DNA of 64,000 nt from Setophaga petechia (taxonomy: Eukaryota; Chordata; Aves; Passeriformes; Parulidae): the NCBI GenBank assembly GCA_024362935.1, contig JANCRA010000006.1:31489924-31553923 (forward strand). The letters run 5' to 3'. The position numbers and the translations under genes were made by a program. Within the stretch, counting starts at the first letter, position 1, and each line of letters begins with the position of its first letter. The notes under the pieces were generated by a model. It was not told the origin of the DNA. It saw only the letters and a program-made list of their open reading frames with translations, and did not search any database. Positions 52,401 to 61,533 of the stretch are shown in pieces.

Positions 52401-55400
52401 TTTCCCACTCCATCCCCCTCTGTTTCATATAGGGCTCAGAGCTCTCCCAGATTTCTCGTGTGGGCAGCAGTCCAGAACATCACTGCTGAATTACATTTTT
52501 AAAAATAGTGATGAAAAAGTCACAGCAAAAGCCTCTAAAAGTTACTCCTGAAGACTGGCATTATTGTATTTTACTGTAGAAAAATTACAGAGCAAGAAGA
52601 TTAACAGCATTTTAAGTTAAAAGATTTTGCTGTTAAAATCTTAAACAACCTAGTATGCTACAGCACAGGGAGAAACTCCTCAACAGAAAACTCTTCAAAG
52701 AGACAAAATGACAGCAGGAGCAGCAGGCACACGTGTGATCACCCCCTCTGCCAGATGACAGGCTGTGCTCAATATCTTCAGAAATTTGAAATGCCAGAAT
52801 GCTGCGCCAGCAACAAAGTTTGCTTTAAATAAAACACCTCGAGCTTCCAGCAGTAATCAGAATGATGTCCTTCTTAAAATGCCTCCTTCACTGCACTTAA
52901 AAGCACTACTCATTGAATTTTAATAATTTAAAAGTTTTTTGACACCAGTAATGGAAATGTGGACTCACATAAAATGCCAGATGCTCTAGATCCAGTGGAT
53001 TTGCAGCTCTTCAGGAAATGTAGGAAAAGTGTTTGCCTACCTTAGATTTACTGTGGGATTAGATTTACTAGGGAGCCCTCCATGTGCAGGAAAATGCAAG
53101 GTCCAAATGTAGGGCCAAGGCACAACTTTTTAAGTGTCCCTATTACCTCCAAAGCACTCTAAAGGTCATGCTTGTAGACAGGCAGTATAAATTTGGCTTC
53201 TGAAATATTTACAGATGTGCCTATAATCTATAAGACCTGCTTGAAGACAGAACACAGTGATGAAAACATAGGATTCTGGCTTGTCTGTGAAGCTTATGAG
53301 AAGATGAAATCACAGAGGAAAAGGATTTCCATGGCCAGGAAGCTCTTTATGAGTTACATCCAACCCCAGGCTCCCAAAGAGGTGACTACAAGATCACGAG
53401 CTCTTTATTTCATAGAAATGCCTGAAGTGTCACACAGCAGACCAACAAGAAATGCCTAGCTCCTCCTGCACCAAAGGGAGTGAAAACTTGTATCCATCCT
53501 CCCCTCAAACTCTTTTCCACACAGAATTTTAATATTTGAATCTACATCTCACCTACAGGCAAATATTTCAACTACATCCACCAAGAACACAAGCAAAATG
53601 CACAACTCAGTTAAGAACCAAATTCATGGATCTCTTTTTTTCTTTTTTAACATCAGATCCAGAGGCCATTGATATCACTTCACTATACTTTGGATTATCC
53701 CATTGCTACATATATCTATATCTATCTATATATCTATATCTATATATCTATATCTATCTATATATCTATATCTAGTGTGGTCTTTGCAAGAGTAAATATA
53801 ACTGAGCAAAGTAAAAACTCTGCCCAGTGCTGTCCCCTTTGCAAAATGGGTGAAAAGAAAGATTCCAAGACACATTACTTTTTTTTTTCTTTTTAATTTT
53901 TTTTGTTTTTGTTTTTGAAGAAAACAACAAATTTGTATGTAAAGTATCTGGGTTTTTTTCCCCTGACAAACGGCGATAGAAAAAAGTCATTCCTGCTCAG
54001 CCAGACATGCTCTATGACCTTTAAACATTCCTGCTTATTACTCTCCTTGCAAAACTAAGCCAGCATTGGCTTTTACTGCCACTGCCTCTGGCAGGCTGAC
54101 ATAACTACAAAAACATGCTACATTATTTTCTGGTTTATGTGTAACAATGAAAATAATATAGAGTCTCAAAATGCAGCCTCCCTGCTGGCACTGGAGGAGA
54201 AGCCAAACCCAAATCAGCTGGATTTCCAAATGTTGGCTGAGAGCAGTTGCTGCTTTAAATGACTAAACCACTCCCTCTAATCCAAATCTTGAGCAAATTT
54301 TAAAGTTCCCTCTGTTGGTTTTAAGTGCCAAGTGGCAAAACAATGCATTCTTGTCCTTTTTTCCCAGCATTTTTTTTTAGTATGTGCAGCTATAGGGAAC
54401 TCAGCAACACAGTTGCACTTACAAAAGAGAAATGTCAATATTGCCAACCCCAAATTCATTAATCAAATGTAAGGGCTTAAATCAGGACAGTCATAAATAA
54501 GCTGTGCATTTTTTTCTAAAATAGTGTGTATTTGAATCTTTCTATTGGTTGTCTGGTTTCTAGAGCTTCAGGACAGAACAATTTCCCATTTTCTTAATAT
54601 TCGCTATTAATACAAAAACTGTGTACCACTCTAAAAAATACATGCTCATGAGGATATGAAACACAGTTTATATTCAAATTACAGCAGCATTTAAAAAGGG
54701 GCCACTCAAATGACACCTCTGGAAGAGGAAGATCTCAACCCATGAAAGACATCAGCACCAACCAAATCTTTACAAGTCTCCTCCCCACACTAACAGACAA
54801 GGTCAAGCTGAACACAACCAATAGAACTCCTCATAAGCTGATGGACTTTCAAAGGGTTCCTTTTATCTGCTGTTTATGCTGACCACCAGACCTTTCTGCT
54901 GTTACATACCTGCAGAGCTTCAATTTATTTGCTACAAACCATGAACTGCAGCAGGAAAACTCAAGAAACGAAAACTTTTCCCAAAGAAGGTTGATATATG
55001 TCTTGGTTTGGAAAGACAGGAGTCTGCAAAGGAAGGCAGGAGCCTCCCCTGAAATGGAGAATGTAAACCCTCCCCACCCCTCTGAATTGCTATAAATTTT
55101 AAATTAAGGGGGTTCTCAGGCAAAAATATGGGAGCAGGAAAAAACAGTTCTTTAATAGGGAAGGAAAAAGAAAAGGATAAAATCAACAATGCAGTACACT
55201 AGAACAACACTGACAGAGTCAGAACCCAACCTGACACCCTGTGGGGTGTTGGTAGCAGTCCAATTGGAAATGTGGCTGCAGTCCTGGAGCGTCAGGTGTG
55301 GTTCTGTTGGAGCAAGGGGGTCGTGTAGAGAAGGATGTATTCTTCCTCCGAAGATCCAGTGGAAGAAGAGACACCTGCTGTTCCTCCGGGGAAGCCAGTG

Positions 55401-56828
55401 GAGAAAGCCGTGCCGTGTTTCAAAAACCTCTGGATTCTATCTGGGTAGCAATGCCTGGCTCCTCCCTCTGGGCGGAGCATCTCACAATGGGATGTTACAG
55501 TTCTTATCAGTCAGGCACTGACATTCAATAGTCTGTTATCAGCAAATGTCCCCTCCTGAGGGAGGTGTGAGTGTGGTCACTCAAAGAGAGAGATAAAGCA
55601 AACTGCCCACTTGACAAAAGATAATCTGCCATACAGATGGTAATTGAAAACATCTTGCATTGCAATCTTCAACAATATATAAGGACAATTTAATCTCAGG
55701 CCATAATGCTTTTAGTATTTTTTTTTCCCCACTGGCACTGTGCACCTCCAGGCACTTGGACTCATCAGGTTTTTTCTGGAACCTAACTGTAGCTTTAGGA
55801 ACAATTCTTAGCAGAGGAAAGCAGGGTTGGATCCCAGCAATTTTCAGCTGCTTCTTCCACTGCAGCCAGTCCATCCAAACCACGTTGACAGGACAGCTCC
55901 TGTCTGAATTGTCCCTGTTCTCTTAATCTCCCTGGACGTAGTAGTGAGCAAACTGTGAAAAACGCCAATCATTTGCTTTTGAAATTGTTAAAAGTTTAAT
56001 AGTAATAAAATGGTTATAAAAATAGTAATACAATTAGAGTCATAATAATTTGGACAATTTCAATCAGGACAATATGAGACAATAAAAGCAAAGAGTTACA
56101 GATGTCTGGGTACCTTTTTCTGGGCATCACGAGCCTGAAAAAGGACCCACGTTAACAAAGGATTAACCCTTAAAAACAACAGCCTGTTGCATATTCATAC
56201 ACTTCATACATGATGCATAAATTCCATTCAAACACAGGATTCTGTCTGGGCAGTGTCAACTTCTTCCTTCTAATCCTAACAGCGCCTTCAAGGCGGGAAG
56301 AAGTTCATTTCTTCTGATAAGAAGGGAATAAATTCCCTTTCTCTGAAAGATTCAGGTGTCCTGTGGCTGCTATCTCACTGCAAGACCTTTCTGTTTAACA
56401 AAGCATCCTACATAGCACAGTTTCTATTTTAACAATTTTTATAACCTAAAACTATATTTAACACAGTACTTAAGAGAATTAACACAGCATTACTTCCTAA
56501 CACAACACGTATAATATTAATTTGAATATTTGCGAAAAGCCAATCATAAAATACAGGCATTTTTCACAAAACCAAACTCCTCCTGCTAAACTCCCTCACA
56601 TTTGGAGCCATATTCTGCATACAGGCCCAGCTGCTCAGATTCTCCCACTGCTCTGGACCTCCACTAACCCCAGCAGTCAGGACTGAACTGGCCTTTCTGC
56701 TTTTGTTTCAGATAAACACGGACAGTCCTGCAAGGAGAGCAATCATGAGGAATGTTCAAGAGCCAACACAGTCCTGCTTTGATGGAGCACAGAGAATACT
56801 CTACAGGCACATGGAAAGAGATTCCTGA
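49344..56828 (+). CDS. RGS13: RGS13 ortholog with premature stop in the last exon (truncated or pseudogene)
   Basis: RGS13 is a very small R4 RGS protein known from germinal-centre B cells and mast cells. Joining 49344-49408, 51916-51977, 53215-53381 and 56712-56828 gives 411 nt, or 136 residues plus TGA; human RGS13 has 159. The amino end MSPNTCWLCK matches human MSRRNCWICK. PLEEVLQWSQSFENL, KTEHSDENIGFW, YIQPQAPKE and NVQEPTQSCF all follow human RGS13. E59-N60, N100 and D135 are present. The reading stops right after HMERDS, where relatives continue YPRFLKS plus about 17 residues. The final RGS-box helices and the conserved Arg are lost. All four acceptors and the first two donors look sound; the exon-3 donor GTGACT is weaker. 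Only one coding lesion is visible, so either a recent pseudogene or a shortened protein is possible. Confidence 0.85.
49409..53214 (+). other. RGS13 introns 1 and 2
   Basis: The introns are 49409-51915 (2507 bp) and 51978-53214 (1237 bp). They are AT-rich, with a two-copy direct repeat of GGTGAAAAATTAxCTGCATCA at about 50506-50549. No other coding exon was seen. Confidence 0.75.
51916..51977 (+). CDS. RGS13: RGS13 coding exon 2
   Basis: This 62-nt exon lies between TTTTTTCTAAAG and AAAT|GTAAGT. It encodes VPLEEVLQWSQSFENLATSK, against human LTLEEVLQWAQSFENLMATK. It is the first helix of the RGS box. Confidence 0.9.
53215..53381 (+). CDS. RGS13: RGS13 coding exon 3 (RGS box core)
   Basis: This 167-nt exon lies between ATATTTACAG and AAAGAG|GTGACT. 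With the split Tyr it reads YVPIIYKTCLKTEHSDENIG and then FWLVCEAYEKMKSQRKRISM, running to YIQPQAPKE. It has 55 full codons, the same count as human RGS13. The EHSDEN and YIQPQ signatures separate it from RGS1. The polypyrimidine tract before the acceptor is poor and the donor departs from consensus at +5. Confidence 0.9.
53382..54993 (+). other. Left part of RGS13 last intron
   Basis: Apart from a TATC-type microsatellite and a T-rich run near 53880-53925, nothing was recognised. The whole intron (53382-56711, 3330 bp) is enlarged by two LTR-like insertions. Confidence 0.75.
53709..53775. repeat. Interrupted (TATC/TA)n microsatellite
   Basis: Irregular alternation of TATATC and TATC units over about 65 bp in the last RGS13 intron. 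Confidence 0.92.
54999..55674 (-). mobile_element. Solo ERVL-like LTR, minus strand, with 5-bp target duplication
   Basis: On the plus strand the element begins TGTCTTGGTTTGG and ends CTTCAACA, flanked by ATATA at 54994-54998 and 55675-55679. A 5-bp duplication suits ERVL. Read on the minus strand it has TG...CA ends, a GC-richer middle (GATGCTCCGCCCAGAGGG), a T-rich stretch with ATTAAAGAACTG as polyadenylation signal, and a CCAAGACA end. This order is what a minus-oriented LTR should show. I recognise it as a family frequent in songbirds. The AT-only duplication is weak by itself, but the position of both ends agrees with it. It lies inside the RGS13 last intron, antisense to the gene. Confidence 0.85.
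55954..56568 (-). mobile_element. LTR-like insertion bounded by TGTGAAAAA...TTTTTCACA, probably minus strand
   Basis: The 615-bp block begins TGTGAAAAACGCCAATC and ends GGCATTTTTCACA. Its termini form a perfect 9-bp inverted repeat. AAAC precedes (55950-55953) and follows (56569-56572), a possible 4-bp target duplication. On the minus strand an ATTAAA lies near the 3' end, so that orientation is favoured. I recall this as a songbird ERV LTR, though the long inverted ends could also fit another class of terminal-repeat element. It ends 143 bp before the RGS13 terminal exon. Confidence 0.7.
56712..56828 (+). CDS. RGS13: RGS13 terminal coding exon, ending in a premature TGA
   Basis: After the strong acceptor CTTTTGTTTCAG the exon reads INTDSPARRAIMRNVQEPTQ, then SCFDGAQRILYRHMERDS, then TGA at 56826-56828. 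In all R4 relatives, including RGS1 and RGS21 in this window, the next residues are Y/F-P-R-F-L. Removing six bases (ACCCAA-type, across the Tyr-Pro-Arg codons) from a normal TCC-TAC-CCA-AGA would produce exactly this TCC-TGA. Confidence 0.9.
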   Translation: MNTDSPARRAIMRNVQEPTQSCFDGAQRILYRHMERDS

Positions 56829-57002
56829 TTGCTTGAATCACAGTTCTACCAAAAGCTCAAACACAGTCTTCAAATTAATGGCAACAATTCAATTCAATTG
56901 AAGAGAATGGTTGAAAATGTAAGAGGGCTTCTTCTGGCACCCAAGTGTTTAAGGTTTAAAGAAAACAGGAGAAATCAGGCATCAGAGGAATCCTATTGTT
57001 AA
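56829..57002 (+). pseudogene. RGS13: Former RGS13 carboxyl-terminal coding sequence beyond the stop
   Basis: In the same frame after the TGA come LLESQFYQKLKHSLQINGNN and more, aligning with human FLKSEMYQKLLKTMQSNNSF. The frame then stays open to TAA at 57000-57002, well past the human end point. The original stop may therefore also have changed or always differed in this lineage. It now reads as 3' UTR unless the TGA is bypassed. Confidence 0.7.
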
Positions 57003-57086
57003 ACTGTTCTGTTGATGTTAGAATTCACAAGGCACTATCTTCCCCCTCCCCAAGGAAGTCTCCTTGTTTTGTTTTCCTTGCCCCAC

Positions 57087-57162
57087 AATAAAACCCTAAA
57101 AGCTGGGGCTTAGGGAAAACTAAAAATATTTTTTAAAAAGCATTTTGCTATTGGGAAATAAA
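57087..57162 (+). terminator. Candidate RGS13 polyadenylation signals
   Basis: AATAAA occurs at 57087-57092 and 57157-57162, 260-330 bases after the premature stop. The second is followed by TGTTTATTTG, a U/GU-rich stretch. Which one is used, if any, is not decidable here. Confidence 0.5.
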
Positions 57163-60100
57163 TGTTTATTTGACTATGCATTACAGGAGAAAAATCATCT
57201 GCATTGCTGCATTTGCTGTTGTTTAAAGTCTTACAGTTTTTTCAAAGTAAAAAGATAAATATAAAATACAGCTGTTTGCCTGAACTATGGAGTATAGCAT
57301 TGATGTGTATTCATTGGTGTGGGGTCAAGTTTATGCTGATTATCATGTAAAACATGTGCTATGAAGGCACTTGGTCTACAGTATACTAAAATAATACCAG
57401 TGTCTTCTGGGTTTTTCTTCACAGATAAAATGCATTGGTATTTTGGATTATTTTTTCTGGGTATGGACACACAAACACATTACTTTCCCTTCAGACTCCC
57501 TGAGAATTAGACACAAGCAAGCCTGACCCTTGAACATCCTCCTGCAACACAGACATGTGTAAAATACCAGGAGTAGAGAATAGAGATAAGAATTGTTTTC
57601 ATCTTCTTCTCTCCGTGCTTCTTTAGCAAAAAACCTGAGAGAGAAAATTATGTCTCTCTGTTCAGAGGATGTGAATGCCACACTGGTTTGCATCAATAAC
57701 TAATCTGATAATTTCAAACCTCATTAAAATTGGACTCTAAGCAGCACTATTATTGTAGTGCACAGCACAGGCTACTCCTGCAGAGAGACTCAGTGATTTA
57801 CTGATGACAGGTAAGTGTGCTAATCAATAAATACCAAATGTACAATATGATGTCTGGCTTTGCAGGAAGTTGTATTGGTAAATTGTAATTATATGTGGGC
57901 CCTAATGACAACATGTAATGGAAGTGGACATGTTTAACTTATCATTTATCTAAGGCCTCAACATCCATCATTTTTTTATTGAATTCTCAAGCTAGGATTG
58001 ATGTATAACTCCACAGCAGAATACAAAGTAAGTCTGAGCATCACCTCCACTAGAACAGAAAGCTTTAAGAGAATTTGGTGTTTTAAGAAAAGGGAGTGCT
58101 ACTATAACAGATAATCCTTTCCTTTTGCAGTGACCCCATAGAAAGGGATTATCATACAAATATGTGATTATACAGCTCATAAAACCACTCAGCAAGAAAA
58201 GACTCCCCAGGAAATCCAGCTGGGGATAGTATAGCTTTTGCTGCTGTTAATTCCTGATGGGTATACAGAGAATTGGACTTCAGTTTGATTATGCCTGCAA
58301 GATGCCACTGCAAAATAAAAAAATTATACAATCTCTTAAAAAAAGCAATTCCTGCAGGAAAGTAAATAGGTGACAAAAGTCAGCCTGAGCAGAAGTAAAA
58401 AAAAAAACACCTCAGCAAAATACACTCAGTAAATAATCACATTAAGGAAAGGCTTCCCACTTCTGTTTGACTTAGAAATTCAGAAGACCTTGATATGTGT
58501 GTCAAAGTGGAAGAGCCTTGTGGTGACCAAGAATAACAACTCTGCATACCCAAACAGGTTCAGCACACACAGCCTTCCAAAGGGGTCACCCAAAGCACTG
58601 CTCAGCTCCTAGGCTGATGGAGAGACCCTTCCTCTCTGCACAAAGGAGATTATCCAGAAGGAAGAAAAAACCTACCCACAGAAAATAGTGAGGGAAATCA
58701 CAGAGGGATACACAAACATGTTTTTATGGCACAAAATGTTTAGTGGGTATCTTACAGATCATGAGTCTACCAACTCTTATTCTTGGTGGGCTTATTAATT
58801 TTATATTTCCTTCTAGAAATAAATAAAATGTTGGGGTTTGAGGCTTGGTTTCCTCTCCCCCATGTTCATCTGACACTCCCCAGCTGGAAAAAAAAAGAGG
58901 GTCTTTTCCCCAAAATAGATTTGTTGTTAAAGATCTTTCTCTTGCTTGACTTTTCTTTTGGGTTACCAGATGCAGGGCAATAACACAGTATTTCATCAGG
59001 TCATATGATCTATAAAACAGTAACTAGTGGCAGCTGCAATAACAAATCACTGCTTTTGTCATTTTCATTAACAGCACTTGAATGAGCTCAGGTATACTTT
59101 TCCACTGGCAGACAAACCTGAAAGGCATTTGTTCACATTAATCATTCAAAGCTACTGTTAAAAAAGATAAAAAACTTGAAAATAGCTAAACTGGCAGAAT
59201 TGTCCTTCTTCCCTCATATATTTAAGAATGAAAAAAAAAATCAAAGCAGTGATTCTTCAAATATTAAATTTGGCAAGATTAAAATGCAGATTAATAAAAC
59301 CACTACAGCAATTAAACATATTCAACCTTGGAAATTGTTGACCTATGGAGGCTCCCTTAAGAAAATCATAAAAAACAACCCATACTGGACAGATGGTCTA
59401 GGGCTTTTTTGGGTTCTGTTTTCAAAAGAGCTGACAATTAGATCTCTTTCCCTTTGTAAATATGAGCTATGTTGGCCTACTTTCTTAATAGCAGCTGTGA
59501 AATTTATACTCTATCATTACACTGTTATTTCCATGAATTTTACATCAACTCTTTGTGTATAGATAATTAAGTGTAGAATTAAAAATGCAGATTTTATAGA
59601 TCAGGTCTATAAAACAAAGTAAAAATCTGCTTATAATTAGTCACCCAAAATAAAACTTCAGAAATAACACAGCCTATTTTTTTGGTACAGATGGGTAGTA
59701 AATGACAACATAAAATGTCTCTCCACTGTGCATTCCAACGATTTCAGAGAATAAGTTGTTGGGAGGATTTCTCTCAAGTTCTCATTATTTTTGTACTCCC
59801 ATACTAACTCTAGATATCCCTTCTTTCAACTCTCAAGAAATGAATGTTAGGCAGCCTCACTCGAAGTGCAGCAATGAGCCATTACACAGACCTTGGTACA
59901 GTAGACAAGCAATCTAAACAAATTGTGAACAGAGATGTTTATCACCAATTACAGGCCAGACGAGGATGTTTGGGAACTTACATCTTCACAGGAAAGGGAA
60001 ATGACTGCAGCATTTCCAAGTATTACCAAATGTACAGTACTGTTGCAATCACAGGCCCCTTCAGAACCCAATGTTTGAGCTAATGCTCACTAAACAGAGA

Positions 60101-60822
60101 GCAATGGAAGAAGTCCTCCAAAAAGGACATTTTGCTGCATGTGCTGATTAGCTGGAACCCCTGGTTACAGAACATAGCTGGTTTTGGGCAAAGATTGCAT
60201 CCTGACACAGGTTTACCAACAGTCTCCTATGATGCAGCCTCACAGAGATGGTCATCTCAGTAGAATTAACCATTTAATTTATGTCAGTAGTTTTAAGAAG
60301 CTTTGCTATTAGGATTTGAAATCTCAAATTTTAAAAAGGCTTTAGAAAATATAAACTTAAAAAATTCAAATTTAAGATAGCGGACCCAAATCAGGGTCTG
60401 ATTAGAATACACAAAAGATTCTAACTTTTTTTAATCAAAAGGGAAAAAATAATTGGATGAAACAAAGAAAGATAAAGAGGTGCAAGAGGAGCAAACTGTG
60501 TCTTGAGGAAGCAAATAATGCAGTCCAGCATTCTTTGAGATACTACACATCATATATACACAGATTCTAAGAACTGTGAATTCTTATTACACCTAAAACA
60601 TGATCTCAGCCACTTGCAGCCAAATTGTGCAATGGGCTCTTCAGAAAGGAATGCAAATTATTAGGAGTACAATCATGTCATATTCTGGATCCCAGGCAGT
60701 GCCTTTGTGTTGACTTTCATGTGCCTACATGTCCTTGTGAGGGCTGTGATGTGAAATGGGATGCTGTGACGTGCTCTGCAGCTGCTCAGCATTACAAGCA
60801 CACACATTCTGCCTTGGCTGAG
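57163..60822. other. Intergenic DNA downstream of RGS13, no gene seen
   Basis: AT-rich with no supported exon. A nested inverted repeat lies at 59587-59630. The 128-codon frame at 59176-59562 is Lys/Ile/Asn-rich and looks like chance in AT-rich DNA. Confidence 0.55.
59587..59630. repeat. Nested inverted repeat
   Basis: The inner arms TTTTATAGA and TCTATAAAA pair around TCAGG (59592-59614). The outer arms GCAGATTTT (59587-59595) and AAAATCTGC (59622-59630) are also reverse complements, so two alternative stems share bases. Confidence 0.75.
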
Positions 60823-61533
60823 CTGCACTGACCCTTCATGGTGTGTGTGAGCCCCTTGGGATGTGTGGGGTTTCTCCTGGGGCTGCACTGACCCTTCATG
60901 GTGTGTGTGAGCCCCTTGGGATGTGTGAGGCTTCTCCTGGGTCTGCACTAACCCTTCATGGTGTGTAAGCCCCTTGGGGTGTGTGGGGCTTCTCCTGGGG
61001 CTGCACTGACCCTTCATGGTGTGTGTGAGCCCCTTGGGATGTGTGGGGCTTCTCCTGGGGCTGCACTAACCCTTCATGGTGTGTGTGAGCCCCTTGGGAT
61101 GTGTGGGGCTTCTCCTGGGTCTGCACTGACCCTTCATGGTGTGTGAGCCCCTTGGGATGTGTGGGGTTTCTCCTGGGGCTGCACTGACCCTTCATGGTGT
61201 GTGTGAGCCCCTTGGGATGTGTGGGGCTTCTCCTGGGTCTGCACTGACCCTTCATGGTGTGTGTGAGCCCCTTGGGATGTGTGGGGTTTCTCCTGGGTCT
61301 GCACTGACCCTTCATTGTGTGTGAACCCCTTGGGATGTGTGGGGTTTCTCCTGGGGCTGCACTGACCCTTCATGGTGTGTGTGAGCCCCTTGGGATGTGT
61401 GGGGCTTCTCCTGGGGCTGCACTGACCCTTCATGGTGTGTGAGCCCCTTGGGATGTGTGGGGTTTCTCCTGGGGCTGCACTGACCCTTCATGGTGTGTGT
61501 GAGCCCCTTGGGGTGTGTGGGGCCTCTCCTGGG
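60823..61533 (+). repeat. Minisatellite, 12 copies of a 58/60-bp unit
   Basis: Each unit starts CTGCACTGACCCTTCATGG, then has a variable GTGTGTGTGAGCC or GTGTGAGCC stretch, CCTTGGGATGTGTGGGG, and ends TTCTCCTGGGG or TTCTCCTGGGT. Eight units are 60 bp and four (3rd, 6th, 9th and 11th) are 58 bp, because one GT is missing. Substitutions are few (GAC/AAC, GTTT/GCTT, GGGG/GGGT, one CATT for CATG). The open frames on both strands with His/Pro/Thr- or Cys/Gly-rich periodicity follow from the unit length and are not regarded as genes. Confidence 0.97.

Noticed and set aside
56826..56828. TGA in RGS13 as a selenocysteine codon or programmed readthrough
   Set aside because: No RGS protein is known to use selenocysteine, and no SECIS-like element was recognised downstream. 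The missing two residues relative to paralogs point to a deletion.
59176..59562. A 128-codon Lys/Ile-rich frame near the right end
   Set aside because: Composition mirrors the AT-rich DNA, it contains a poly-A-encoded Lys run, and no motif was recognised.
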